Assembly (NCBI GenBank): GCA_032622095.1
Contig: CP136068.1
Coordinates: 493,607 to 557,606 of the forward strand
DNA length: 64,000 bases
DNA from: Siphonodentalium dalli
Lineage: Eukaryota > Mollusca > Scaphopoda > Gadilida > Siphonodentaliidae
Direction: 5' to 3'
The position numbers and the translations under genes are program-made. The notes below the pieces were generated by a model. That model was not told the origin of the DNA. It saw nothing but the letters and a program-made list of their open reading frames with translations, and did no database searches. Below, piece after piece: positions 1 to 13,899 of the stretch. Positions within the stretch are counted from its first letter, which is position 1, and every line of letters starts with the position of its first letter.

Positions 1-2844
1 TGTATGTGGTGGGGATACCTATATATGTATGTGGTGGGGATACCTATATATGTATGTGGTGAAGATACCTATATATGTATGTGGTGGGGATACCTATAGA
101 TGTGTGTGGTGGGGATACCTATATATGTGTGTGGTGAGGATACCTATATATGTATGTGGTGGGGATACCTATATATGTATGTGGTGGGGATACCTATATA
201 TGTATGTGGTGGGGATACTATATATGTATGTGGTGGGGATACCTACATATGTGTGTGGTGGGGATACCTACATATGTGTGTTGTGTGGATACCAATAGAT
301 GTATGTGGCGGGGATACCTTACCTATAGATGTATGTGGTGGGGATACCTATATATGTATGTGGTGGGGATACCTATATATGTATGTGGTGAGGATACCTA
401 TATATGTGTGTGGCGGTGATACCTATATATGTGTGTGGTGGTGATACCTATATATGTATGTGGTGGGGATACCTATATATGTATGTGGTGGTGATACCTA
501 TATATGTATGTGGTGGTGATACCTATATATGTATGTGGTGGGGATACCTATATATGTATGTGTTGGGGATACCTATATATGTATGTGGCGGGATACCTAT
601 AGATGTATGTGGTGGGGATACCTATATATGTATGTGGTGGGGATACCTATAGATATATGTGGTGGGGATACCTATATATGTATGTGGCGGGGATACCTAT
701 ATATGTATGTGGTGGGGATACCTATATATGTGTGTGGTGGGGATACCTATAGATATATGTGGTGGGGATACCTATATATGTATGTGGTGGGGATACCTAT
801 ATATGTATGTGGTGGGGATACCTATATATGTGTGTGGTGGGGATACCTATATATGTATGTGGCGGGGATACCTATATATGTATGTGGTGGGAATACCTAT
901 ATATGTGTGTGGTGGTGATACTTATATATGTATGTGGTGGGGATACCTATATATGTATATGTTGGGGATACCTATATGTATGTGGTGGGGATACCTATAT
1001 ATCTATGTGGTGGGGATACCTATATATGTATGTGGTGGGGATACCTATATATGTATGTGGTGGTGATACCTATAGATGTATGTGGTGGGTATACCTATAT
1101 ATGTATGTGGTGGGGATACCTATATATGTATGTGGTGGGGATATCTATATATGTATGTGGTGGTGATACCTAGATATGTATGTGGTGGGAATACCTATAT
1201 ATGTATGTGGTGGGGATACCTATATATGTATGTGGCGGGATACCTATATATGTATGTGGTGGGGATACCTATATATGTATGTGGTGGGGATACCTATAGA
1301 TGTTTGTGGTGGGGATACCTATATATGAATGTGGTGGGGATACATATATATGTATGTGGTGGGGATACCTATATATGTGTGTGGTGGGGATACCTATATA
1401 TGTATGTGGCGGGGATACCTATATATGTAGGTGGTGGTGATACCTATATATGTGTGTGGTGGTGATACCTATAGATGTATGTGGTGGGGATACATATATA
1501 TGTATGTGGTGGGGATACCTATATATGTATGTGGTGGGGACACCTATAAATGTTTGTGGTGGGGATACCTATATATGAATGTGGTGGGGATACCTATATA
1601 TGTATGTGGTGGGGATACCTATATATGTGTGTGGTGGGGCTACCTATATATGTATGTGGCGGGGATACCTATATATGTATGTGGTGGGGATATCTATATA
1701 TGTGAGTGGTGGCGATACCTATAGATGTGTGTGGTGGGGATACCTATATATGTGTGTGGTGGTGATACCTATATATGTGTGTGGTGGGGATACCTATATA
1801 TGTATGTGGTGGGGAGACCTATATATGTATGTGGTGGGGATACCTATATGTATGTGGTGGTGATATCTATATATGTATGTGGTGGGGATACCTATAAATG
1901 TGTGTGGTGAGGAGACCTATATATGTATGTGGTGGGGATACCTATATGTGTGTGGTGGGGATACCTATATATGTGTGTGGTGGGGATACCTATAGATGTG
2001 TGTGGTGGGGATACCTATATATGTATGTGGTGAGGATACCTATATATGTATGTGGTGGGGATACCTATAGATGAGTGTGGTGGGGATACCTATATATGTG
2101 TGTGGTGAGGATACCTATATATGTATGTGGTGGGGATACCTATATATGTATGTGGTGGGGATACCTATATATGTATGTGGTGGGGATACTGTATATGTAT
2201 GTGGTGGGGATACATATATATGTGTGTGGTGGGGATACCTACATATGTGTGTTGTGTGGATACCAATAGGTGTATGTGGTGGGGATACCTATAGATGTAT
2301 GTGGTGGGGATACCTATATATGTATGTGGTGGGGATACCTATATATGTATGTGGTGGGGATACCTATATATGTGTGTGGTGGTGATACCTATATATGTGT
2401 GTGGTGGTGATACCTATATATGTATGTGGTGGGGATACCTATATATGTATGTGGTGGTGATACCTATATATGTATGTGGTGGTGATACCTATATATGTAT
2501 GTGGTGGGGATACCTATATATGTATGTGTTGGGGATACCTATATATGTATGTGGCGGGATACCTATAGATGTATGTGGTGGGGATACATATATATGTATG
2601 TGGTGGGGATACCTATAGATGTATGTGGTGGGGATACCTATATATGTATGTGGTGGGGATACCTATATATGTATGTGGTGGGGATACCTATATATGTGTG
2701 TGGTGGGGATACCTATATATGTATGTGGCGGGGATACCTATATATGTATGTGGTGGGGATACCTATATATGTGTGTGGTGGTGTTACCTATATATGTATG
2801 TGGTGGGGATACCTATATATGTATGTGGTGGGGATACCTATATA
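1..2844 (+). repeat. 2.8-kb tandem segmental duplication, left copy
   Basis: A rare GTGGTGAAGATACC unit near position 57 recurs near 2901 (offset 2844). The variant order that follows is then repeated with offsets of 2795, 2786, 2766 and 2818 as small indels accumulate. A four-base insertion giving GGATACCTTACC near 316 has a counterpart (GGATACCTTACG) near 3110, which supports common descent. Parts of this copy (about 0.66-2.3 kb) also reappear at about 13.9-15.4 kb at an offset of about 13,150. Confidence 0.75.
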
Positions 2845-5660
2845 TGTATGTGGTGGGGATACCTATATATGTATGTGGTGGGGATACCTATATATGTATG
2901 TGGTGAAGATACCTATATATGTATGTGGTGGGGATACCTATAGATGTGTGTGGTGGGGATACCTATATATGTGTGTGGTGAGGATACCTATATATGTATG
3001 TGGTGGGGATACCTATATATGTATGTGGTGGGGATACCTACATATGTGTGTGGTGGGGATACCTACATATGTGTGTTGTATGGATACCAATAGATGTATG
3101 TGGCGGGGATACCTTACGTATGTGGTGGGGATACTATATATGTATGTGGTGGGGATACCTATATATGTATGTGGTGAGGATACCTATATATGTGTGTGGC
3201 GGTGATACCTATATATGTGTGTGGTGGTGATACCTATATATGTATGTGGTGGGGATACCTATATATGTATGTGGTGGTGATACCTATATATGTATGTGGT
3301 GGTGATACCTATATATGTATGTGGTGGGGATACCTATATATGTATGTGTTGGGGATACATATCTATGTATGTGGCGGGATACCTATAGATGTATGTGGTG
3401 GGGATACCTATATATGTATGTGGTGGGAATACCTATAGATATATGTGGTGGGGATACCTATATATGTATGTGGCGGGGATACCGTATATATGTATGTGGT
3501 GGGGATACCTATATATGTGTGTGGTGGGGATACCTATAGATATATGTGGTGGGGATACCTATATATGTATGTGGTGGGGATACCTATATATGTATGTGGT
3601 GGGGATACCTATATATGGTGTGTGGTGGGGATCCCTATATATGTATGTGGCGGGGATACCTATATATGTATGTGGTGGGGATACCTATATATGTGTGTGG
3701 TGGTGATACCCTATATATGTATGTGGTGGGGATACCTATATATGTATGTGGTGGGGATACCTATATGTATGTGGTGGGGATACCTATATATCTATGTGGT
3801 GGGGATACCTATATATGTATGTGGTGGGGATACCTATATATGTATGTGGTGGTGATACCCTATAGATGTATGTGGTGGGGATACCTATATATGTATGTGG
3901 TGGGGATACCTATATATGTATGTGGTGGGGATATCCTATATATGTATGTGGTGGTGATACCTAGATATGTATGTGGTGGGAATACCTATATATGTATGTG
4001 GTGGGGATACCTATATATGTATGTGGCGGGATACCTATATATGTATGTGGTGGGGATACCTATATATGTATGTGGTGGGATACCTATAGATGTTTGTGGT
4101 GGGGATACCTATATATGAATGTGGTGGGGATACATATATATGTATGTGGTGGGGGATACCTATATATGTGTGTGGTGGGGATACCTATATATGTATGTGG
4201 CGGGGATACCTATATATGTAGGTGGTGGTGATACCTATATATGTGTGTGGTGGTGATACATATAGATGTATGTGGTGGGGATACATATATATGTATGTGG
4301 TGGGGATACCTATATATGTATGTGGTGGGGACACCTATAAATGTTTGTGGTGGGGATACCTATATATGAATGTGGTGGGGATACCTATATATGTATGTGG
4401 TGGGGATACCTATATATGTGTGTGGTGGGGCTACCTATATATGTATGTGGCGGGGATACCTATATATGTGAGTGGTGGCGATACCTATAGATGTGTGTGG
4501 TGGGGATACCTATATATGTGTGTGGTGGTGATACCTATATATGTGTGTGGTGGGGATACCTATATATGTATGTGGTGGGGAGACCTATATATGTATGTGG
4601 TGGGGATACCTATATGTATGTGGTGGTGATACCTATATATGTATGTGGTGGGGATACCTATAAAGTGTGTGGTGAGGAGACCTATATATGTATGTGGTGG
4701 GGATACTATATGTGTGTGGTGGGGATACCTATATATGTGTGTGGTGGGGGATACCTATAGAATGTGTGTGGTGGGGATACCTATATATGTATGTGGTGAG
4801 GATACCTATATATGTATGTGGTGGGGATACCTATAGATGAGTGTGGTGGGGATACCTATATATGTGTGTGGTGAGGATACCTATATTATGTATGTGGTGG
4901 GGATACCTATATATGTATGTGGTGGGGATACCTGTATATGTAGGTGGTGGGGATACTGTATATGTATGTGTTGGGGATACATATATATGTGTGTGGTGGG
5001 GATACCTACATATGTGTGTTGTGTGGATACCAATAGGTGTATGTGGTGGGGATACCTATAGATGTATGTGGTGGGGATACCTATATATGTATGTGGTGGG
5101 GATACCTATAGATGTATGTGGTGGGGATACCTATATATGTATGTTGTGGGGATACCTATATATGTATGTGGTGGGGATACCTATATATGTGTGTGGTGGT
5201 GATACATATATATGTGTGTGGTGGTGATACCTATATATGTATGTGGTGGGGATACCTATATATGTATGTGGTGGTGATACCTATATATGTATGTGGTGGT
5301 GATACCTATATATGTATGTGGTGGGGATAACCTATATATGTATGTGTTGGGGATACCTATATATGTATGTGGCGGGATACCTATAGATGTATGTGGTGGG
5401 GATACATATATATGTATGTGGTGGGGATACCTATAGATGTATGTGGTGGGGATACCTATATATGTATGTGGTGGGGATACCTATATATGTATGTGGTGGG
5501 GATACCTATATATGTGTGTGGTGGGGATACCTATATATGTATGTGGCGGGGATACCTATATATGTATGTGGTGGGGATACCTATATATGTGTGTGGTGGT
5601 GTTACCTATATATGTATGTGGTGGGGATACCTATAATATGTATGTGGTGGGGATACCTAT
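2845..5660 (+). repeat. 2.8-kb tandem segmental duplication, right copy
   Basis: This copy follows the barcode of the left copy, for example the GTGGTGGTGTTACC unit near 2780 and again near 5598 (offset 2818). It differs by many one-base indels that are absent from the left copy and from the third relative at 13.9-15.4 kb. The two-unit loss just before the landmark at 3076 and the truncated unit near 3113 are specific to this copy. Confidence 0.7.
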
Positions 5661-6120
5661 ATATGTATGTGGTGGGGATACCTATATATGTATGTGGTGG
5701 GGATACCTATATATGTATGTGGTGGGGATACCTATATATGTATGTGGTAGTGATGCCTATAGATGTATGTGGTGGGGATACCTATATATGTATGTGGTGG
5801 GGATACCTATATATGTATGTGGTGGGGATACCTATATATGTATGTGGTGGTGATACCTATATATGTATGTGGTGGGGATACCTATATATGTATGTGGTGG
5901 GGATACCTATAGATGTTTGTGGTGGGGATACCTATGTATGTATGTGGTGGGGATACCTATATATGTATGTGGTGGGGATACCTATAGATGTTTGTGGTGG
6001 GGATACCTATATATGAATGTGGTGGGGAAACCTATATATGTATGTGGTGGGGATACCTATATATGTGTGTGGTGGGGATACCTATATATGTATGTGGTGG
6101 GGATACCTATATGTAATGTG
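3480..6120. other. Tract with clustered one-base insertions and deletions
   Basis: Isolated single-base length changes break the 25 bp phase many times. Examples are an extra base in GATACCGTATATATG (near 3483), TATGGTGTGTGG (3617), GATACCCTATATATG (3708), GATACCCTATAGATG (3858), GATATCCTATATATG (3934), five Gs in GTGGTGGGGGATACC (4147 and 4743), CTATAGAATG (4756), TATATTATG (4882), GGATAACCTATA (5328), CTATAATATG (5632) and TATATGTAATGTGG (6111). Missing bases occur near 4076, 4664 and 4705. The related segments at 0.66-2.3 kb and 13.9-15.4 kb keep the regular length at the positions I compared. The changes sit mostly in homopolymers or short repeats, which is typical of uncorrected long-read consensus, but real mutation cannot be excluded. 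Confidence 0.65.
4610..6107 (+). repeat. HOR copy of about 1.5 kb, first
   Basis: The order of variants from the TATAGATGAGTGTGG unit (near 4836) through the CATATGTGTGTTGTGTGG landmark (5019) and the GTGTTACC unit (5599) is repeated about 1,495-1,498 bp downstream. Positions 4837, 5387, 5437 and 5863 correspond to 6335, 6883, 6933 and 7358. The rare GGTAGTGATGCC unit near 5747 is found again near 7242. The left edge is set at the shortened CTATATGTATGTGGTGG unit. Confidence 0.7.
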
Positions 6121-7776
6121 GTGGTGATACCTATATATGTATGTGGTGGGGATACCTATAAATGTGTGTGGTGAGGAGACCTATATATGTATGTGGTGGG
6201 GATACCTATATGTGTGTGGTGGGGATACATATATATGTGTGTGGTGGGGATACCTATAGATGTGTGTGGTGGGGATACCTATATATGTATGTGGTGAGGA
6301 TACCTATATATGTATGTGGTGGGGATACCTATAGATGAGTGTGGTGGGGATACCTATATATGTGTGTGGTGAGGATACCTATATATGTATGTGGTGGGGA
6401 TACCTATATATGTATGTGGTGGGGATACCTGTATATGTAGGTGGTGGGGATACTGTATATGTATGTGGTGGGGATACATATATATGTGTGTGGTGGGGAT
6501 ACCTACATATGTGTGTTGTGTGGATACCAATAGGTGTATGTGGTGGGGATACCTATAGATGTATGTGGTGGGGATACCTATATATGTATGTGGTGGGGAT
6601 ACCTATAGATGTATGTGGTGGGGATACCTATATATGTATGTGGTGGGGATACCTATATATGTATGTGGTGGGGATACCTATATATGTGTGTGGTGGTGAT
6701 ACATATATATGTGTGTGGTGGTGATACCTATATATGTATGTGGTGGGGATACCTATATATGTATGTGGTGGTGATACCTATATATGTATGTGGTGGTGAT
6801 ACCTATATATGTATGTGGTGGGGATACCTATATATGTATGTGTTGGGGATACCTATATATGTATGTGGCGGGATGCCTATAGATGTATGTGGTGGGGATA
6901 CATATATATGTATGTGGTGGGGATACCTATAGATGTATGTGGTGGGGATACCTATATATGTATGTGGTGGGGATACCTATATATGTATGTGGTGGGGATA
7001 CCTATATATGTGTGTGGTGGGGATACCTATATATGTATGTGGCGGGGATACCTATATATGTATGTGGTGGGGATACCTATATATGTGTGTGGTGGTGTTA
7101 CCTATATATGTATGTGGTGGGGATACCTATATATGTATGTGGTGGGGATACCTATATATGTATGTGGTGGGGATACCTATATATGTATGTGGTGGGGATA
7201 CCTATATATGTATGTGGTGGGGATACCTATATATGTATGTGGTAGTGATGCCTATAGATGTATGTGGTGGGGATACCTATATATGTATGTGGTGGGGATA
7301 CCTATATATGTATGTGGTGGGGATACCTATATATGTATGTGGTGGTGATTCCTATATATGTATGTGGTGGGGATACCTATATATGTATGTGGTGGGGATA
7401 CCTATAGATGTTTGTGGTGGGGATACCTATGTATGTATGTGGTGGGGATACCTATATATGTATGTGGTGGGGATACCTATAGATGTTTGTGGTGGGGATA
7501 CCTATATATGAATGTGGTGGGGAAACCTATATATGTATGTGGTGGGGATACCTATATATGTGTGTGGTGGGGATACCTATATATGTATGTGGCGGGGATA
7601 CCTATATATGTATGTGGTGGTGATACCTATATATGTGTGTGGTGGTGATACCTATAGATGTATGTGGTGGGGATACCTATATATGTGTGTGGTGGTGATA
7701 CCTATATATGTGTGTGGTGGGGATACCTATATATGTATGTGGTGGGGAGACCTATATATGTATGTGGTGGGGATAC
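6108..7776 (+). repeat. HOR copy of about 1.67 kb, second
   Basis: This is the downstream partner of the copy starting near 4610. It is longer because after about 7,560 it keeps units (for example GGTGATACCTATAGATG near 7645) that the first copy lacks. The shortened CTATATGTATGTGGTGG unit recurs near 7777 and marks the next boundary. The same block is copied again about 8.8 kb to the right. Confidence 0.65.
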
Positions 7777-8499
7777 CTATATGTATGTGGTGGTGATACC
7801 TATATATGTATGTGGTGGGGATACCTATAGATGTGTGTGGTGAGGAGACCTATATATGTATGTGATGGGGATACCTATATGTGTGTGATGGTGATACCTA
7901 TATATGTGTGTGGTGGGGAATCCTATAGATGTGTGTGGTGAGGAGACCTATATATGTATGTGGTGGTGATACCTATAGATGTATGTGGTGGGGATAGCTA
8001 TATATGTATGTGGTGGGGATACATATATATGTATGTGGTGGGGATACCTATATATGTGTGTGGCGGGGATACCTATATATGTATGTTGCGGGGATACCTA
8101 TATATGTATGTGGTGGTGATACCTATATATGTGTGTGGTGGTGATACCTATAGATGTATGTGGTGGGGATACCTATATATGTGTGTGGTGGTGATACCTA
8201 TATATGTCTGTGGTGGGGATACCTATATATGTATGTGGTGGGGATACATATATATGTATGTGGTGGGGATACCTATATATGTATGTGTTGGGGATACCTA
8301 TATATGTGTGTGGTGGAGATACCTATATATGTATGTGGTGGGGATACCTATATATGTATGTGGTGGTGATACCTATATATGTATGTGGTGGTGATACCTA
8401 TATATGTATGTGGTGGTGATACCTATAGATGTATGTGGTGGGGATACCTATATATGTATGTGGTGGTGATACCTATATATGTATGTGGTGGTGATACCT

Positions 8500-10290
8500 A
8501 TATATGTATGTGGTGCTGATACCTATATATGTATGTGGTGGGGATACCTATATATGTATGTGGTGGGGATACCTATATAGTTATGTGGCGGGATACCTAT
8601 AGATGTATGTGGTGGGGATACCTATATATGTATGTGGTGGGGATACCTATAGATGTTTGTGGTGGGGATACCTATATATGAATGTGGCGGGATACCTATA
8701 GATGTATGTGGTGGGGATACCTATATATGTATGTGGTGGGGATACCTATATATGTGTGTGGTGGGGATACCTATATATGTATGTGGCGGGGATACCTATA
8801 TATGTATGTGGTGGGGATACCTATATATGTGTGTGGTGGTGATACCTATATATGTATGTGGTGGGGATACCTATATATGTATGTGGTGGGGATACCTATA
8901 TATGTATGTGGTGGGGATACCTATATATGTATGTGGCGGGATACATATAGATGTATGTGGTGGGGATACCTATTTATGTATGTGGTGGGGATACCTATAG
9001 ATGTTTGTGGTGGGTATACCTATATATGTATGTGGCGGGGATACCTATATATGTATGTGGTGGTGATACCTATATATGTGTGTGGTGGTGATACCTATAG
9101 ATGTAAGTGGTGGGGATACCTATATATGTATGTGGTGGGGATACCTATATATGTATGTGGTGGGGATACCTATAGATGTTTGTGGTGGGGATACCTATAT
9201 ATGAATGTGGTGGGGATACCTATATATGTATGTGGTGGGGATACCTATATATGTGTGTGGTGGGGCTACCTATATATGTATGTGGCGGGGATACCTATAT
9301 ATGTATGTGGTGGGGATACCTATATATGTGTGTGGTGGCGATACCTATAGATGTATGTGGTGGGGATACCTATATGTATGTGGTGGTGATACCTATATAT
9401 GTATGTGGTGGGGATACCTATAGATGTGTGTGGTGAGGAGACCTATATATGTATGTGGTGGGGATACCTATATGTGTGTGGTGGGGATACCTATATATGT
9501 GTGTGGTGGGGATACATATAAGATGTGTGTAGTGGGGATACCTATATATGTATGTGGTGAGGATACCTACATGTGTATGTGGTGGGGATACCTATAGTTG
9601 TGTGTGGTGGGGATACCTATATATGTGTGTGGTGAGGATACCTATATATGTATGTGGTGGGGATACCTATATATGTATGTGGTGGGGATACCTATATATG
9701 TATGTGGTGGGGATACTGTATATGTATGTGGTGAGGATACCTATATATGTGCGTGGTGGGGATACCTACATATGTGTGTTGTGTGGATACCAATAGATGT
9801 ATGTGGTGGGGATACCTATAGATGTATGTGGTGGGGATACCTATATATGTATGTGGTGGGGATACCTATATATGTATGTGGTGGTTATACCTATATATGT
9901 GTGTGGTGAGGAGACCTATATGTGTATGTGGTGGGGATACCTATATATGTATGTGGTGGGGATACCTATATATGTATGTGGTGGTGATACCTATAGATGT
10001 ATGTGGTGGGGATACCTATATATGTATGTGGTGGGGATACCTATATATGTATGTGGTGGGAATACCTATAGATGTATGTGGTGGTGATACCTATAGATGT
10101 ATGTGGTGGGGATACCTATATATGTATGTGGTGGGGATACCTATATATGTATGTGGTGGGAATACCTATATATGTATGTGGTGGGGATACCTATATATGT
10201 ATGTGGCGGGATACCTATAGATGTATGTGGTGGGGATACCTATATATGTATGTGGCGGGATACCTATATATGTATGTGGTGGTGATACCT
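8500..10290 (+). repeat. 1,766-bp tandem HOR, left copy
   Basis: The segment with TATATATGAATGTGGCGGGATACC, TATAGATGTAAGTGG and CATATAAGATGTGTGTAGTGG variants is repeated at an exact offset of 1766 bp: 8653/10419, 8682/10448, 9176/10942, 9548/11314 and 9797/11563. One unit is gained or lost near the left edge, and the match weakens after about 10.05 kb. A short CTATATAGTTATG unit near 8576 is private to this copy; the related segment near 17388 reads CTATATAGGTATG. Confidence 0.8.
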
Positions 10291-12050
10291 ATATATGTAT
10301 GTGGTGCTGATACCTATATATGTATGTGGTGGGGATACCTATATATGTATGTGGCGGGATACCTATAGATGTATGTGGTGGGGATACCTATATATGTATG
10401 TGGTGGGGATACCTATAGATGTTTGTGGTGGGGATACCTATATATGAATGTGGCGGGATACCTATAGATGTATGTGGTGGGGATACCTATATATGTATGT
10501 GGTGGGGATACCTATATATGTGTGTGGTGGGGATACCTATATATGTATGTGGCGGGGATACCTATATATGTATGTGGTGGGGATACCTATATATGTGTGT
10601 GGTGGTGATACCTATATATGTATGTGGTGGGGATACCTATATATGTATGTGGTGGGGATACCTATATATGTATGTGGTGGGGATACCTATATATGTATGT
10701 GGCGGGATACATATAGATGTATGTGGTGGGGATACCTATATATGTATGTGGTGGGGATACCTATAGATGTTTGTGGTGGGTATACCTATATATGTATGTG
10801 GCGGGGATACCTATATATGTATGTGGTGGTGATACCTATATATGTGTGTGGTGGTGATACCTATAGATGTAAGTGGTGGGGATACCTATATATGTATGTG
10901 GTGGGGATACCTATATATGTATGTGGTGGGGATACCTATAGATGTTTGTGGTGGGGATACCTATTTATGAATGTGGTGGGGATACCTATATATGTATGTG
11001 GTGGGGATACCTATATATGTGTGTGGTGGGGCTACCTATATATGTATGTGGCGGGGATACCTATATATGTATGTGGTGGGGATACCTATATATGTGTGTG
11101 GTGGCGATACCTATAGATGTATGTGGTGGGGATACCTATATGTATGTGGTGGTGATACCTATATATGTATGTGGTGGGGATACCTATAGATGTGTGTGGT
11201 GAGGAGACCTATATATGTATGTGGTGGGGATACCTATATGTGTGTGGTGGGGATACCTATATATGTGTGTGGTGGGGATACATATAAGATGTGTGTAGTG
11301 GGGATACCTATATATGTATGTGGTGAGGATACCTACATGTGTATGTGGTGGGGATACCTATAGTTGTGTGTGGTGGGGATACCTATATATGTGTGTGGTG
11401 AGGATACCTATATATGTATGTGGTGGGGATACCTATATATGTATGTGGTGGGGATACCTATATATGTATGTGGTGGGGATACTGTATATGTATGTGGTGA
11501 GGATACCTATATATGTGCGTGGTGGGGATACCTACATATGTGTGTTGTGTGGATACCAATAGATGTATGTGGTGGGGATACCTATAGATGTATGTGGTGG
11601 GGATACCTATATATGTATGTGGTGGGGATACCTATATATGTATGTGGTGGTTATACCTATATATGTGTGTGGTGAGGAGACCTATATGTGTATGTGGTGG
11701 GGATACCTATATATGTATGTGGTGGGGATACCTATATATGTATGTGGTGGTGATACCTATAGATGTATGTGGTGGGGATACCTATATATGTATGTGGTGG
11801 GGATACCTATATATGTATGTGGTGGGGATACCTATAGATGTATGTGGTGGGGATACCTATATATGTATGTGGTGGGAATACCTATATATGTATGTGGTGG
11901 GGATACCTATATATGTATGTGGCGGGATACCTATAGATGTATGTGGTGGGTATACCTATATATGTATGTGGCGGGATACCTATAGATGTATGTGGTGGGG
12001 ATACATATATATGTATGTGGTGGGGATACCTATAGATGTTTGTGGTTGGG
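10291..12050 (+). repeat. 1,766-bp tandem HOR, right copy
   Basis: This is the partner of the left copy at an exact 1766 bp offset, with only isolated substitutions seen over about 1.4 kb (for example CTATTTATGAATG near 10963 against CTATATATGAATG near 9197). The corresponding stretch at 17.4-19 kb is single. So the duplication was either gained here or lost there. Confidence 0.8.
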
Positions 12051-13899
12051 ATACCTATATATGAATGTGGTGGGGATACATATATATGTATGTGGTGGGG
12101 ATACCTATATATGTGTGTGGTGGGGATACCTATATATGTATGTGGCGGGGATACCTATATATGTATGTGGTGGTGATACCTATATATGTGTGTGGTGGTG
12201 ATACATATAGATGTATGTGGTGGGGATACCTATATATGTGTGTGGTGGTGATACCTATATATGTGTGTGGTGGGGATACCTATATATGTATGTGGTGGGG
12301 AGACCTATATATGTATGTGGTGGGGATACCTATATGTATGTGGTGGTGATACCTATATATGTATGTGGTGGGGATACCTATAGATGTGTGTGGTGAGGAG
12401 ACCTATATAAGTATGTGGTGGGGATACCTATATGTGTGTGATGGTGATACCTATATATGTATGTGGTGGGGATACATATAGATGTGTGTGGTGAGGAGAC
12501 CTATATATGTATGTGGTGGTGATACCTATATATGTATGTGGTGGGGATACCTATAGATGTGTGTGGTGGGGATACCTATATATGTATGTGGTGGGGATAA
12601 CTATAGATGTATGTGGTGGGGATACCTATATATGTATGTGGTGGGAATACATATATATGTATGTGGTGGGGATACCTATATATGTGTGTGGCGGCGATAC
12701 CTATATATGTATGTGGCGGGGATACCTATATATGTATGTGGTGGGGATACCTATATATGTGTGTGGTGGTGATACCTATATATGTATGTGGTGGGGATAC
12801 CTATATATGTGTCTGGCGGCGATACCTATATATGTATGTGGCGGGGATACCTATATATGTATGTGGTGGGGATACCTATATATGTATGTGTTGGGGATAC
12901 CTATATATGTGTGTGGTGGTGATACCTATATATGTATGTGGTGGGGATACCTATATATGTATGTGGTGGTGATACCTATATATGTATATGGTGGTGATAC
13001 CTATATATGTATGTGGTGGTGATACCTTTAGATGTATGTGGTGGGGATACCTATATATGTATGTGGTGGGGATACCTATATATGTATGTGGTGGGGATAC
13101 CTATATATGTATGTGGTGGTGATACCTATATATGTATGTGGTGGGAATACCTATATATGTATGTGGTGGGGATACCTATATATGTATGTGGCGGGATATT
13201 TATAGATGTATGTGGTGGGGATACCTATATATGTATGTGGTGAGGATACATACATGTGTATGTGGTGGGGATACCTATAGTTGTGTGTGGTGGGGATACC
13301 TATATATGTGTGTGGTGAGGATACCTATATATGTATGTGGTGGGGATACCTATATATGTATGTGGTGGGGATACCTATATATGTATGTGGTGGGGATACT
13401 GTATATGTATGTGGTGAGGATACCTATATATGTGCGTGGTGGGGATACCTACATATGTGTGTTGTGTGGATACCAATAGATGTATGTGGTGGGGATACCT
13501 ATAGATGTATGTGGTGGGGATACCTATATATGTATGTGGTGGGGATACCTATATATGTATGTGGTGGTTATACCTATATATGTGTGTGGTGAGGAGACCT
13601 ATATGTGTATGTGGTGGGGATACCTATATATGTATGTGGTGGGGATACCTATATATGTATGTGGTGGTGATACCTATAGATGTATGTGGTGGGGATACCT
13701 ATATATGTATGTGGTGGGGATACCTATATATGTATGTGGTGGGGATACCTATAGATGTATGTGGTGGGGATACCTATATATGTATGTGGTGGGAATACCT
13801 ATATATGTATGTGGTGGGGATACCTATATATGTATGTGGCGGGGATACCTATATATGTATGTGGTGGGGATACCTATATATGTGTGTGGTGGGGATACC

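Larger units (their letters stand above)
6108..13600 (+). repeat. Superunit copy 1 (about 8.8-kb offset family)
   Basis: Barcodes from about 6.1 to 9.9 kb reappear at an exact offset of 8812 bp (8862 bp before a 50 bp, two-unit difference near 6.54-6.6 kb). Corresponding points are 6609/15421, 6933/15745, 7954/16766, 8653/17465, 9176/17988 and 9548/18360. From about 11.3 kb on, the offset to the second copy is 7046 bp (11314/18360, 12065/19111, 12507/19553, 13007/20053, 13281/20327). The difference, 8812 minus 7046, equals 1766 bp. It is explained by one extra 1,766 bp tandem HOR in this copy. Confidence 0.8.
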
